This document shows, in pieces, positions 9,739-18,019 of a stretch of DNA of 64,000 nucleotides. The stretch is from Mycobacterium hubeiense. Lineage in GTDB: Bacteria > Actinomycetota > Actinomycetes > Mycobacteriales > Mycobacteriaceae. The first letter of the stretch is position 1. Every line of letters starts with the position of its first letter. The notes beneath the pieces were generated by a model, which ran no database searches, was not told where the DNA came from, and worked only from the letters and a program-made list of their open reading frames with translations. Made by a program: the position numbers and the translations under genes. The stretch spans positions 39,584-103,583 of the forward strand of contig NZ_PIZU01000020.1 in NCBI RefSeq assembly GCF_002838065.1, written 5' to 3'.

Positions 9739-10173
9739 CTAGAGGTTCACCGCGCCTGGGCCCTGGGCGGCCAGCTCGTCGCCGGGGTTGGCCAGCGCGC
9801 ACGCCTTGAGGCTCAGGCAGCCGCAGCCGATGCAGCCGGCGAGATTGTCGCGCAGACGCTGTAGGTGCAGGATGCGATCGTCGAGGTCCTGCTGCCAGCT
9901 GGCTGAGAGTTTTGCCCAGTCCTTGCTCGTGGGGACGCGGTCGGTGGGCAGGGTGGCCAATGCCTCGCGGATGCGGGCAAGCGGGATGCCGAGCCGTTGC
10001 GACATGCGGATGAACGCGACGCGCCTCAGCGTCTCGCGCGCGTAGCGGCGTTGGTTGCCCGACGTGCGACGGCTGGTGATGAGGCCTTCTCGTTCGTAGA
10101 AGTGCAGGGCAGAGACGGCGACACCGCTGCGACGGGACATCTCGCCCGGCGTCAACTCGTGGAGCATCTCCAT
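9739..10173 (-). CDS. soxR: SoxR-like redox-sensing MerR-family regulator
   Basis: The 144-residue protein has an N-terminal MerR winged helix ([20 protein letters not shown]), a dimerisation helix, and the SoxR cysteine cluster [12 protein letters not shown] near residue 113, which holds a [2Fe-2S] centre in this family. In actinobacteria SoxR responds to redox-cycling compounds. The start ATG abuts a 20-base SoxR-box-like sequence (10175-10194) shared with arcA, suggesting autoregulation and possible control of arcA. Confidence 0.9.
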   Translation of the reverse strand: MEMLHELTPGEMSRRSGVAVSALHFYEREGLITSRRTSGNQRRYARETLRRVAFIRMSQRLGIPLARIREALATLPTDRVPTSKDWAKLSASWQQDLDDRILHLQRLRDNLAGCIGCGCLSLKACALANPGDELAAQGPGAVNL

Positions 10174-10174
10174 G

Positions 10175-10194
10175 AGCTAAACCTTAGTTGAGGT
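10175..10194. promoter_or_regulatory. SoxR-box-like dyad between soxR and arcA
   Basis: Read on the minus strand, the 20 bases begin ACCTCAAC and end GTTTAGCT, around a central TAAG. This fits the 8-4-8 layout of SoxR boxes (ACCTCAAC/GTTGAGGT) with two mismatches in the second arm. It lies immediately upstream of the soxR start codon and 17 bases before the arcA start chosen here. Binding is inferred. Confidence 0.55.
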
Positions 10195-10210
10195 GCGGTT
10201 GGGCGTTACG

Positions 10211-11419
10211 GTGCTAACTGTGACGTTGGGCTGCGACTCCGAGGTCGGCACGCTGCGGGTGGTCATCCTGCATCGCCCGGGCGCCGAACTGCAGCGGTTG
10301 ACACCGCAGAACAACGACGCGCTGCTGTTCGACGGGCTGCCGTGGGTGGCGCGTGCGCAGGAGGAACACGACGCGTTCGCCGGGGTGCTGCGGTCGCGGG
10401 GGGTCGAGGTGCTGCTGCTGGCGGACCTGTTGACCGAGGCGTTGGCGCACAGCGGGGCGGCCCGGATGCACGGCATATCGGCGGCTGTGGACGCGCGACG
10501 GCTGGGTTTGCCGCTGGCGAAAGAGCTTTCGGCGTACTTGCGGACGTTGGAAGCGGCGGCGCTGGCGCGGGTGTTGATGGCGGGGATGACGTTCACCGAA
10601 CTGCCGTTCGCGGGCAGCGAGCTGTCGCTGGTGCGGCGGATGCACCACGGCGGGGATTTCGTCATCGAGCCGCTACCAAACCTGTTGTTCACCCGCGATT
10701 CGTCGTTCTGGATCGGGCCCCGGGTGGCGATCACGTCGCTGGCCCTGCCGGCGCGGGTGCGCGAGACGTCGCTGACCGACTTGATCTATGCGCATCACCC
10801 GCGGTTCCTCGGGGTGCGGCGGGCCTACGAGTCGCGGTCGGCGCCCGTCGAAGGGGGCGACGTGTTGCTGCTGGCGCCGGGCGTCGTCGCGGTCGGGGTG
10901 GGAGAGCGCACGACGCCGGCGGGGGCTGAGGCGCTGGCGCGCAGCCTGTTTGACGATGACCTGGCGCATACGGTGTTGGCGGTGCCCATCGCGCAGTCGC
11001 GGGCGCAGATGCATCTGGACACCGTGTGCACGATGGTCGACGTCGACGCCGTCGTGATGTACCCGAATGTGGTGGATACGTTGTCGGCGTTCACGATTCA
11101 CCGTGCGTCGGATGGGGTGAAGATCGACGATGCGGTTCCGTTTGTTCAGGCCGCGGCCGAGGCGATGGGCATCGACCGGCTGCGGGTGATCGACACCGGG
11201 CTGGATCCGGTCACCGCCGAGCGCGAGCAATGGGACGACGGCAACAACACGCTGGCGTTGGCGCCGGGTGTGGTGGTGGCGTACGAGCGCAACACCGAAA
11301 CGAATGCGCGGCTGGCGGATTCTGGAATCGAAGTGTTGGCCATCGAGGCGTCCGAGCTCGGTACTGGCCGCGGCGGGCCGCGCTGCATGTCGTGTCCGGC
11401 GGCCCGCGACCCCTTGTAG
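10211..11419 (+). CDS. arcA: Arginine deiminase
   Basis: The enzyme hydrolyses arginine to citrulline and ammonia. Visible motifs are [10 protein letters not shown] (substrate-binding Asp), [14 protein letters not shown] (catalytic His) and the C-terminal GPRCMSC with the nucleophilic Cys. The GTG at 10211 gives 402 residues, the length I recall for M. tuberculosis ArcA (Rv1001); GTGs at 10193 and 10220 are alternatives. No arcB or arcC neighbour is present, so arginine may be used for nitrogen or pH control rather than a complete deiminase pathway encoded here. The gene is divergent from soxR across a probable SoxR box. Confidence 0.92.
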   Translation: MLTVTLGCDSEVGTLRVVILHRPGAELQRLTPQNNDALLFDGLPWVARAQEEHDAFAGVLRSRGVEVLLLADLLTEALAHSGAARMHGISAAVDARRLGLPLAKELSAYLRTLEAAALARVLMAGMTFTELPFAGSELSLVRRMHHGGDFVIEPLPNLLFTRDSSFWIGPRVAITSLALPARVRETSLTDLIYAHHPRFLGVRRAYESRSAPVEGGDVLLLAPGVVAVGVGERTTPAGAEALARSLFDDDLAHTVLAVPIAQSRAQMHLDTVCTMVDVDAVVMYPNVVDTLSAFTIHRASDGVKIDDAVPFVQAAAEAMGIDRLRVIDTGLDPVTAEREQWDDGNNTLALAPGVVVAYERNTETNARLADSGIEVLAIEASELGTGRGGPRCMSCPAARDPL

Positions 11420-11426
11420 CGGCCTG

Positions 11427-11454
11427 CGCCGAAATGGAATTCCCGGTCGCTAAG
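11427..11454. repeat. Left 28-bp inverted repeat bounding the DUF559 gene
   Basis: The core GAAATGGAATTCC is followed by GGTCGC. The 28 bases match the reverse complement of 12385-12412 with two mismatches, and similarity continues inward at about 7 of the next 11 positions. The stop codon of the DUF559 gene lies within this copy. Confidence 0.8.
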
Positions 11455-12319
11455 CCGGCCGTTTGACGACCCTGCCTTCTGTCTCGCGCTGCCTCCAAGC
11501 CGCTGCGACACGTTCGAGGACTTCGTGTGGCCGATCCTCCTTGATGACGTGGATGTCGATCCACCCTCTGCGTTCGACGAACGCTTGACGTCTTCTGTCC
11601 CAGACGTAGCGCGGCCGATCCTTTTGATGACGGTCGCCGTCGTACTCGGCGGCCACCATGATGTCTTCCCACCCCATGTCGAGAAATGCGATTGGATTGC
11701 CGTAGTCATCCAACACCGGAATCTGGGTTTGTGGTCGCGGATACCCCGCGTCGATGAGCAGCAGTCGTAGCCACGTCTCCTTTGGAGACTGCGCACCGCC
11801 GTCCATCAGGTCAAGCGCCTCGCGGAGACGCCGAACGCCACGGGCTCCCTTGTACTGGCCGACGAGCGGCAGCACGTGCTCACTCAAGAGCCCCGTTGCC
11901 CGCGCGAGCGCGTCAAGGTGTGCGACGGCCGCATCGCGAGGCAGATACCTGCCGAGATCAAACGCCGTCCGCTGTGGTGTCGCGACCGCCATGCCGTTGA
12001 TTTCCATGACTTCGTCGTAGGCGAACCGGTCGTTGCGGGCGATGATCCGTGGTGGAGGGTGATTGTTGTTCCAGATCAGTTCGATCGGCGCGTCGTCGTC
12101 CACCCACAGCGCGCCGTGGAGTGCCGACGCGGCTCGTCCGGTGATCACTCCTCGGCGTTTGGACCATAGCCACGCTGCCATGGTGTAGTCGTAGAGCGAC
12201 GGCTCGCCGAACCGCAGTCTGTAGACGTCCGGTAAAAGCGCCTCGTAGCTCGACCTCAACCTGCCGCGGGTGATTTCACCGCGTGCCAATGCTTCGCTGC
12301 CCAAGAATATTGTTCCCAT
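11450..12319 (-). CDS. DUF559 / AbiEi-like protein with Vsr-type endonuclease fold
   Basis: The 289-residue product starts at the ATG at 12319. The N-terminal two thirds (LARGEITRGRLRSSYEALLP, GVITGRAASALHGA, MAVATPQRTAFDLGR) resemble proteins annotated as AbiEi-like transcriptional or antitoxin domains. The C-terminal third fits the DUF559/Vsr-like PD-(D/E)XK fold: FLDMGWEDIMVAAEYDGD then RRQAFVERRGW. The gene separates arcA from pmt, which are neighbours in M. tuberculosis, and is bracketed by 28-bp inverted repeats, so it looks inserted. A nuclease or defence role is possible but unproven. Confidence 0.72.
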   Translation of the reverse strand: MGTIFLGSEALARGEITRGRLRSSYEALLPDVYRLRFGEPSLYDYTMAAWLWSKRRGVITGRAASALHGALWVDDDAPIELIWNNNHPPPRIIARNDRFAYDEVMEINGMAVATPQRTAFDLGRYLPRDAAVAHLDALARATGLLSEHVLPLVGQYKGARGVRRLREALDLMDGGAQSPKETWLRLLLIDAGYPRPQTQIPVLDDYGNPIAFLDMGWEDIMVAAEYDGDRHQKDRPRYVWDRRRQAFVERRGWIDIHVIKEDRPHEVLERVAAAWRQRETEGRVVKRPA

Positions 12320-12384
12320 GGCCGGATAGTGCTGCGAAGCACCGACATGGAGCGAGACAGAAGCGAGGGTTATCAACAGGCGAG

Positions 12385-12412
12385 CTTGGCGACCCGGAAT
12401 TCCATTTCGGCG
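12385..12412. repeat. Right 28-bp inverted repeat bounding the DUF559 gene
   Basis: This is the reverse complement of 11427-11454 with two mismatches, carrying the same palindromic GGAATTCC core. It lies in the gap between the DUF559 start and the stop of pmt. Confidence 0.8.
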
Positions 12413-12425
12413 ACCGAAATCAGGA

Positions 12426-13967
12426 CTATCGCCAGCTGGGCAGCCAGATCTGCATATTCCACGTCGACTGTGAAATCGGTATGCCCGTCAAGATTGGGTA
12501 CATCCAGGCGAAGTTCGTAATCACCAGTGCCACATAGCAACACACCGCGATCAGGCCCAGCGTTCGTCGCTCGGAGTTCTGCCTTGGCTGATACAGGATG
12601 TCCCCGCAGATCATCGCGATCGCCAGCACCAAGAACGGCGCCATCGTCGCCGCGTAGAAGAAGTACATCTGCCGGTCGATGTCGGCGAACCACGGCAAGA
12701 ACCCCGCCCCGTAGCCGACCAGGATCGCGGCATAACGCCAATCCCGCCGGACAAACGCCCGCCACAGCGCCCACCCCAGCACCGGCACCGCGAGGAACCA
12801 CATCGCCGGCGTGCCGACCAGCATCACCGCCTTGACGCAGGACGTAGCCCCGCACCCTGGCACGTCCTGGTTGTCGATCGCGTACAACACCGGTCGCAGC
12901 GACATCGGCCACGTCCACGGTTTCGACTCCCACGGATGATGGTTGCCGTCCGCATTGGTCAACCCGGAGTGGAATCGGTACGCCGCGTACGTGTAATGCC
13001 ACAGCGACCGGATCGCATCCGGCAGCGGCAGCAGCGAATGCTCACCGATCGACTGGCCCACCTCGTGCCGGTCGACGGCCGTTTCGGATGCGAACCACGG
13101 CGCATACGACGCCAGGTACACCCCGAACGGAATCAGCACCAGCGCATACATTGACGGGCCCAGGTCCCGCCGAAAGGCGCCCAACCACGGCCGCGGCACC
13201 CGATACTGCCTGCGCGCCGCGATGTCGAACGCCAACGTCATCACGCCGAAGAACGCGACGAAGTACAGCCCCGACCACTTTGTCGCACAAGCCAATCCGA
13301 GTAGCACGCCCGCGCCGAACCGCCACCACCGAACGCCCAGCCGCGGGCCCCACGGCGTTTCGCCGATGCGACCCTCCAGCAGCGTGATGTGCATCCGCTC
13401 CCGCACCTGATCGCGGTCGACGATCAAACAGCCGAACGCCGCCACCACGAACATCGCCAGGAACCCGTCCAGCAGCGCCGTGCGCGACGCCACGAAGCTC
13501 ACCCCGTCGGCGATGATCAGCAGCCCGGCGATGCCGCCCACCAACGTCGAGCGGCTCATCCGCCGCGCGATACGCACCACCAGCGCCACCATGATGACGC
13601 CGCAGACCGCCCCGGAGAACCGCCAGCCCAGGCCGTTGTAGCCGAAGAGCGCCTCACCGATCGCGATCAACTGCTTACCCACCGGCGGGTGCACCACCAG
13701 CCCGTAGCCCGGGTTGTCCTCGACACCGTGGTTGTGCAGCACCTGCCAGGCCTGCGGCGCGTAGTGCTTCTCGTCGAAGATCGGCGTGCCCGCATCCGTC
13801 GGCGACCCGAGGTTGAGGAAGCGCGTCACCGCGGCCAGCGCCGTGATGACGGCGGTCATCGCCCAGCCCTGCAAACGGTCGACGGGCCCGAAGTCGGCGA
13901 CCGGCATCAGCGGCGCCGGGCTGATGACGGGGACCGCGCGCGGTGCTTCGGTTGCGGGGGCGGTCAC
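12426..13967 (-). CDS. pmt: Polyprenyl-phosphate-mannose--protein mannosyltransferase
   Basis: The 513-residue polytopic GT39 enzyme attaches mannose from polyprenyl-phosphate-mannose to Ser/Thr of proteins leaving through the Sec pathway. The first extracellular loop has the conserved acidic pair in IFDEKHYAP near residue 63, and the PGYGLVVHPPVGKQ motif follows. About ten hydrophobic segments alternate through the rest. It corresponds to Rv1002c. It is divergent from rsmI, with 24 bases between start codons, leaving little room for separate promoters. Confidence 0.93.
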   Translation of the reverse strand: MTAPATEAPRAVPVISPAPLMPVADFGPVDRLQGWAMTAVITALAAVTRFLNLGSPTDAGTPIFDEKHYAPQAWQVLHNHGVEDNPGYGLVVHPPVGKQLIAIGEALFGYNGLGWRFSGAVCGVIMVALVVRIARRMSRSTLVGGIAGLLIIADGVSFVASRTALLDGFLAMFVVAAFGCLIVDRDQVRERMHITLLEGRIGETPWGPRLGVRWWRFGAGVLLGLACATKWSGLYFVAFFGVMTLAFDIAARRQYRVPRPWLGAFRRDLGPSMYALVLIPFGVYLASYAPWFASETAVDRHEVGQSIGEHSLLPLPDAIRSLWHYTYAAYRFHSGLTNADGNHHPWESKPWTWPMSLRPVLYAIDNQDVPGCGATSCVKAVMLVGTPAMWFLAVPVLGWALWRAFVRRDWRYAAILVGYGAGFLPWFADIDRQMYFFYAATMAPFLVLAIAMICGDILYQPRQNSERRTLGLIAVCCYVALVITNFAWMYPILTGIPISQSTWNMQIWLPSWR

Positions 13968-13991
13968 GTCTGAAATCGTAGGCTGTCGGGC

Positions 13992-14834
13992 ATGGGTGCC
14001 GGCCGACTGCTCATCGCGGCGACGCCGCTGGGCCAGCCGTCGGACGCCTCGGCGCGCCTGGTCGAGGCGCTGGCGACCGCCGACGTCGTCGCCGCCGAGG
14101 ACACCCGCCGGATCCGGACTCTGTGCCAGGCCTTAGACGTCAAGCTGGCCGGCAAGGTGGTCAGCCTGTTCGACGCCAACGAGGCGACGCGTGTCCCGTC
14201 GCTGGTGGCCGAGATCGCGGGCGGGGCGACGGTGCTGTTGGTCAGCGACGCCGGCATGCCGCTCATCAGCGACCCCGGCTATCGACTCGTGAACGCCTGC
14301 ATCGATGCGGGGGTGCCGGTGCAATGTCTGCCAGGCCCGTCGGCAGTGACGACGGCCCTGGCGGTATCCGGCTTGCCGTCGGAGAAGTTCTGCTTCGAGG
14401 GTTTTGCCCCTCGGAAGCAATCGGCACGTGTCGCCTGGTTGCAGACATTGGCCGCCGAACCGCGCACGTGCGTGTTCTTCGAATCGCCGCGACGGCTCGC
14501 GGACACGCTGCGCGACGCCGTTGACACGCTCGGGCCCGAGCGACGCGCCGTGGTGTGCCGCGAACTGACCAAGACGCACGAGGAGATCGTGCGGGGGTCC
14601 TTGGGCGAGCTCGCCGAATGGGCGACGGACGGGGTGCTGGGCGAGATCACCGTCGTGCTCGCGGGGGCGACGCCACGCGCCGACGTGGCAATGCTCGTCG
14701 CCGAAGTGGACGCGTTGGTCGACGGCGGCATGCGCGTCAAGGACGCGTGCGCCCAGGTGATCGCCGACAACCCCGGCGCGCCGTCACGTCGTGAGCTCTA
14801 CGACGCCGTGCTGCGCGCCCGCACTACCCCGTGA
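13992..14834 (+). CDS. rsmI: 16S rRNA (cytidine(1402)-2'-O)-methyltransferase
   Basis: The product (280 residues) is a tetrapyrrole-methylase-fold enzyme with the RsmI motifs LLIAATPLGQPSDAS, AAEDTRR, SDAGMPLISDPGYRL, LPGPSAV and CFEGFAPRK. It methylates the 2'-OH of C1402 in the ribosomal P site using S-adenosylmethionine. ATG at 13992 is preceded by a modest GGGC spacer. It overlaps the convergent DUF1330 gene by 11 bases. Confidence 0.93.
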   Translation: MGAGRLLIAATPLGQPSDASARLVEALATADVVAAEDTRRIRTLCQALDVKLAGKVVSLFDANEATRVPSLVAEIAGGATVLLVSDAGMPLISDPGYRLVNACIDAGVPVQCLPGPSAVTTALAVSGLPSEKFCFEGFAPRKQSARVAWLQTLAAEPRTCVFFESPRRLADTLRDAVDTLGPERRAVVCRELTKTHEEIVRGSLGELAEWATDGVLGEITVVLAGATPRADVAMLVAEVDALVDGGMRVKDACAQVIADNPGAPSRRELYDAVLRARTTP

Positions 14835-15183
14835 CGGACCAGTTCGACGTCGCGATCAGCTCGCCTCGTTCCAGCGCCGCTTCACGATGGACGTGCACGG
14901 TCGCGTACTCCTCGCTGGTCACCATCTCCAGAAACGCTGCGGGCGTTGGGTATTCGACGACGAGAATGACGTCCCACCACGGCTTGGCGTCGTCGCCGAT
15001 GACCGCGGTCGGCAGCGATCCGCCATATCGAACCTTGGCACCCGCGCGTTCCAACAACGGTGTCACACCCGCGCCGTACCGCAGATAGCTGTCCAGACCG
15101 CCGGGCTGCTTGAACTTCAGCAGGTTCACCATCACGATCGGTTCGTCGGCGGGAAAATCGTTGAGCGCGGCCAAATCGGTCAT
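14824..15183 (-). CDS. DUF1330 domain protein
   Basis: This 119-residue small alpha/beta (dimeric ferredoxin-like) protein has the family pattern: EPIVMVNLLKFK, SYLRYGAGVTPLLERAGAKV, WWDVILVVEYPTPAAFLEM and a C-terminal AALERGELI helix. The ATG at 15183 overlaps the pabB stop (ATGA), which sets the start and implies translational coupling to pabB. DUF1330 proteins have no agreed function; a link to folate or aromatic metabolism is only suggested by position. Confidence 0.8.
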   Translation of the reverse strand: MTDLAALNDFPADEPIVMVNLLKFKQPGGLDSYLRYGAGVTPLLERAGAKVRYGGSLPTAVIGDDAKPWWDVILVVEYPTPAAFLEMVTSEEYATVHVHREAALERGELIATSNWSVTG

Positions 15184-16415
15184 ACCGGATTGCCTACCAC
15201 AGCCGCCGCACCGACAAACGGCACCGCCTTGTGCAGGCACTCCTCCCATTCGCGGTCGGCATCCGAATCGGCGGTGATGCCGCCCCCGACGCCCAGCACG
15301 ACGTTGCCCGACTTATCGAACTCCGCGGTACGGATCGCCACATTGAGCTCGCAACCCGCCACGGGCGATGCCAAACCGACTGTGCCGCAATACACTCCGC
15401 GACGATGCGGCTCCCAGCTGGTCAGCAGCTCGCGGGCCCGCAGCTTCGGCGTGCCCGTCACCGACGCCGGCGGGAACGTCGCCTCGAGCACCTCGGCCAC
15501 CGGCACCTCGACGTCGACCCGCGCCGATACCGTCGACACCAGATGCCACACGCCGGGCGCGGGCCGGACCGACAACAACTCCGGCACCGTCACCGTGCCC
15601 GTCACCGCCACGCGGCCCAGGTCGTTGCGGACTAGGTCGACGATCATGATGTTCTCCGCGACATCCTTGACCGACGCCCGTAGCAGCGACGGATCTGCCC
15701 GCCGCGGCAGCGTGCCCTTGATCGGGCTGGACGTCACCGCATAGCCCCGTCGGCTTAAGAACAATTCGGGCGACAGCGACGCCACCGCCCCCCACTCGCC
15801 GGCAACGTACGCGGCGCGGGCAGGCGCCGTGCGCGTCACCGCGTCGACGAAGAAGTCGATCGGCGCGCCGACGACCCGGCCGACGAACTGCGTGCACACA
15901 CACGCCTGATACACCTCACCCGCGGCGATCGCGTCCAGGCAGGCCAGCACCCCGCGGCGGTGCGCGATGCGGTCCGGCCACGTCCAGTCGATCGCGAAAG
16001 GCGTTGCGGCGGCGGGGGAGTGCAACGCCTCGGTCATCCACGCCGAAAGTGTTGTGCCCGTGAGGCTTTCGTACCACCACTGCCCGTCGCGGTCTTGCCG
16101 CAGCACGCAATCCGACCAGCCGCCGGCCGCCTCGGGAATCCGCGGACCGCGTCCGTCGGCGCCGGCGTCGGGGTAGGACAGATAGCCGAACCAGCCGCCG
16201 CCGACGGCGTCCTCAGACGCGCCGGGGGGCACGTCGAACACTTGCGAGACGGCGACGGCCTCGGCCGATACCGAAGGGGCGATCACCGCCCGCGAGCCGA
16301 ACCAGTCGCCGATCAGCGCCGCCGGCGGCGGCGCCCCGGCGCGGGCAGCGCCCGATGCGATGGCGCGCAGCACGGCCGCCGCGTCGCCCAGCTCGCCGAG
16401 CCGCTCTATCCGCAC
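15180..16415 (-). CDS. pabB: Aminodeoxychorismate synthase component I
   Basis: This chorismate-utilising enzyme of 411 residues makes 4-amino-4-deoxychorismate for folate. The PabB-specific SSPIKGTLPR motif near residue 232 contains the Lys that distinguishes it from anthranilate synthase. Other family blocks follow: ENIMIVDLVRNDLG, FPPASVTGTPK and GVGGGITADSD. It starts at GTG 16415. The position matches Rv1005c, and it forms an operon with the DUF1330 gene. Confidence 0.92.
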   Translation of the reverse strand: MRIERLGELGDAAAVLRAIASGAARAGAPPPAALIGDWFGSRAVIAPSVSAEAVAVSQVFDVPPGASEDAVGGGWFGYLSYPDAGADGRGPRIPEAAGGWSDCVLRQDRDGQWWYESLTGTTLSAWMTEALHSPAAATPFAIDWTWPDRIAHRRGVLACLDAIAAGEVYQACVCTQFVGRVVGAPIDFFVDAVTRTAPARAAYVAGEWGAVASLSPELFLSRRGYAVTSSPIKGTLPRRADPSLLRASVKDVAENIMIVDLVRNDLGRVAVTGTVTVPELLSVRPAPGVWHLVSTVSARVDVEVPVAEVLEATFPPASVTGTPKLRARELLTSWEPHRRGVYCGTVGLASPVAGCELNVAIRTAEFDKSGNVVLGVGGGITADSDADREWEECLHKAVPFVGAAAVVGNPV

Positions 16416-16435
16416 CGGTCAAGCGTGACAGAACG

Positions 16436-16799
16436 CTAGCGGCTGATGACCCGCGGGACCGCCATGGCGGTCAGCTTCTCGGGATTGCGCATCGCGTAGA
16501 AGTTGGTGATCTTGCCGTCGACGACCTCGAGCAGCAGGATGCCCTCCAGATGATCGCCGCTGTAGAAGACCAACGCGGGCGCGCTGTTGCAGATCACCGT
16601 CTCCATCCGGACGTCCGGCAAGCGCCAGATACGACTTGGTGTCGCGCACCGTCGACAGGTCTACGGTGGCCCAGCGCAGATAGCTGTCCTGCAGCACATC
16701 GTCGGATTCTGTTGCCGAGCCGAGTATTTCGTAGACGATGGTGAACAGCAGCGGCCGCAGCAACGTGAACCGCTCGGCATGCTCGTCAGAAATCGTCAT
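16436..16799 (-). pseudogene. Internally deleted ECF41-type sigma factor gene
   Basis: The first 57 or so codons match the intact sigma gene at 18020-18916 closely (AERFTLLRPLLFTI, EILGSATESDDVLQ, TVRDTKSYLA). After SYLA the frame shifts, and the other frame resumes at DVRMETVICNSAPALV, the equivalent of roughly residue 239 of the paralogue, through NPEKL to a shared VISR end. Thus about 180 codons, covering the end of region 2, the WLPEP linker, region 4 and the start of the SnoaL-like domain, are missing. No functional sigma factor can be made. Its order behind an oxidoreductase gene mirrors the intact module. Confidence 0.88.
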
Positions 16800-17970
16800 G
16801 TGACCACCTCAGCGGGCTGCACGGTATGCGCGGGCTCGCCGCCTTTGCGCCTGCGGCGGCACCGGGCTTGCGGGCCTCGCGGCGCAGGCCCCAGAGCGTG
16901 CCTTTGATGACCGCCTCTTTGAACATCCCGGTGACCCGGCCGCGCAGGTGGAAGCCCACCGGCGTGTCGTCGCTGCGGGTGAATTGCATGACGGCATGGC
17001 GGCCCACAGCCAGGCAGGATCCCACATACGCGAGTGCGAACGGGGCGGGTTGGACGCCGGCGATACGGCTGAGCACCGTGTCGGCGGCCGTGCCCGCGGT
17101 GGGTCCTGCCGTGTAGCAGGCCATCCGCAACCCCTCGCCCGACGGGGCGGCGCAGTCGCCGCCGGCGAGGATGCGGTCGTCGTCGACACTGGTCAGTGTC
17201 TCGTCGGTGATCAGCCGGCCCAGCTCATCGGTACGCAAACCGCTTCGTCGCGCGAGGTCCGGCACGCCGAAACCGCCCGCCCAGATAGTGATCGCGCTGG
17301 GCCACACCGCACCGTCGGCCAGCACCACCGCATCGGGTCGCACCTCGATCACCGTGTCGGATTCGAGCATGGTGACTCCCAGTTTGCGCAGCCGTTTGGC
17401 GACCGCGCGCCGGCCAGGTTCCCCAAGTGACGGCGCCAATCGGCCGCCGCAGACCAGCGTGACGGTGCGGCCCTGTTCGGCCAGCTCAGCGGCCACCTCG
17501 ATCCCGGTCAACCCGCCGCCGACGACGGTGATCCAGGCGTCCGTGGCCAGTTTGTCGATTGCGGCGCGCGCCCGTTGTGCATGCTCGAATTCTGCAATGG
17601 GGTAGGCGAATTCAGTCGCGCCGGGTACCGATTCAGGCACCGCGGCAGTGCTGCCGACCGCGTAGATGACGTAGTCGTAGGCCAGTGCGCCGCCGGAGGC
17701 CAGCAGCACCTTGCGGGACGCGGTGTCGATATCGATGACGCTGTCGACGACCAGCCGCACCCGGTCACCGAGCAGGTCACCGTAGTCGGCGGTGGCGTCA
17801 CCGGTGCCCGCCGTCAGCTGATGCAACCGTAGGCGCTGCACGAACTTTGGCCGCGGATTGATCAACGTGATGTCGATGTCGGGGTTCTGTTGCAATCGGT
17901 TGGCCGCCAGGGTGCCGGCGTAGCCGCCGCCGATGACGATCACCTTGTGGGTTCTGTTGTTATCAGTCAT
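16786..17970 (-). CDS. FAD/NAD(P)-dependent oxidoreductase (NDH-2-like), copy 1
   Basis: This 394-residue two-dinucleotide-binding flavoprotein has an N-terminal FAD motif (VIGGGYAGTLAANRL), a central NAD(P) motif (VVGGGLTGIEVAAELAEQG) near residue 151, and a second FAD motif (RILAGGDCAAP) near 275. It most resembles type-II NADH-dehydrogenase-like oxidoreductases. The last 16 residues (from ASPRIPC) do not match copy 2, whereas the next frame (RRARAYRAAR) reads through similarly, pointing to a small C-terminal frameshift. It is followed by the sigma pseudogene, which it overlaps by 14 bases. Confidence 0.8.
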   Translation of the reverse strand: MTDNNRTHKVIVIGGGYAGTLAANRLQQNPDIDITLINPRPKFVQRLRLHQLTAGTGDATADYGDLLGDRVRLVVDSVIDIDTASRKVLLASGGALAYDYVIYAVGSTAAVPESVPGATEFAYPIAEFEHAQRARAAIDKLATDAWITVVGGGLTGIEVAAELAEQGRTVTLVCGGRLAPSLGEPGRRAVAKRLRKLGVTMLESDTVIEVRPDAVVLADGAVWPSAITIWAGGFGVPDLARRSGLRTDELGRLITDETLTSVDDDRILAGGDCAAPSGEGLRMACYTAGPTAGTAADTVLSRIAGVQPAPFALAYVGSCLAVGRHAVMQFTRSDDTPVGFHLRGRVTGMFKEAVIKGTLWGLRREARKPGAAAGAKAASPRIPCSPLRWSHDDF

Positions 17971-17978
17971 GCCCTCTA

Positions 17979-18005
17979 GATCCCGCCGCCGCTCTGTCTG
18001 TGACA
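17979..18005 (-). promoter_or_regulatory. ECF41-like promoter of oxidoreductase copy 1
   Basis: On the minus strand TGTCACA (17999-18005) is followed by 16 bases and then GATC (17979-17982). The known ECF41 consensus is TGTCACA-N16-CGTC, so the -35 is perfect and the -10 is partly degenerate. The -10 lies nine bases from the start codon, exactly as in copy 2, implying a leaderless or nearly leaderless mRNA. Confidence 0.6.
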
Positions 18006-18019
18006 GCGTGTGATCCAGT

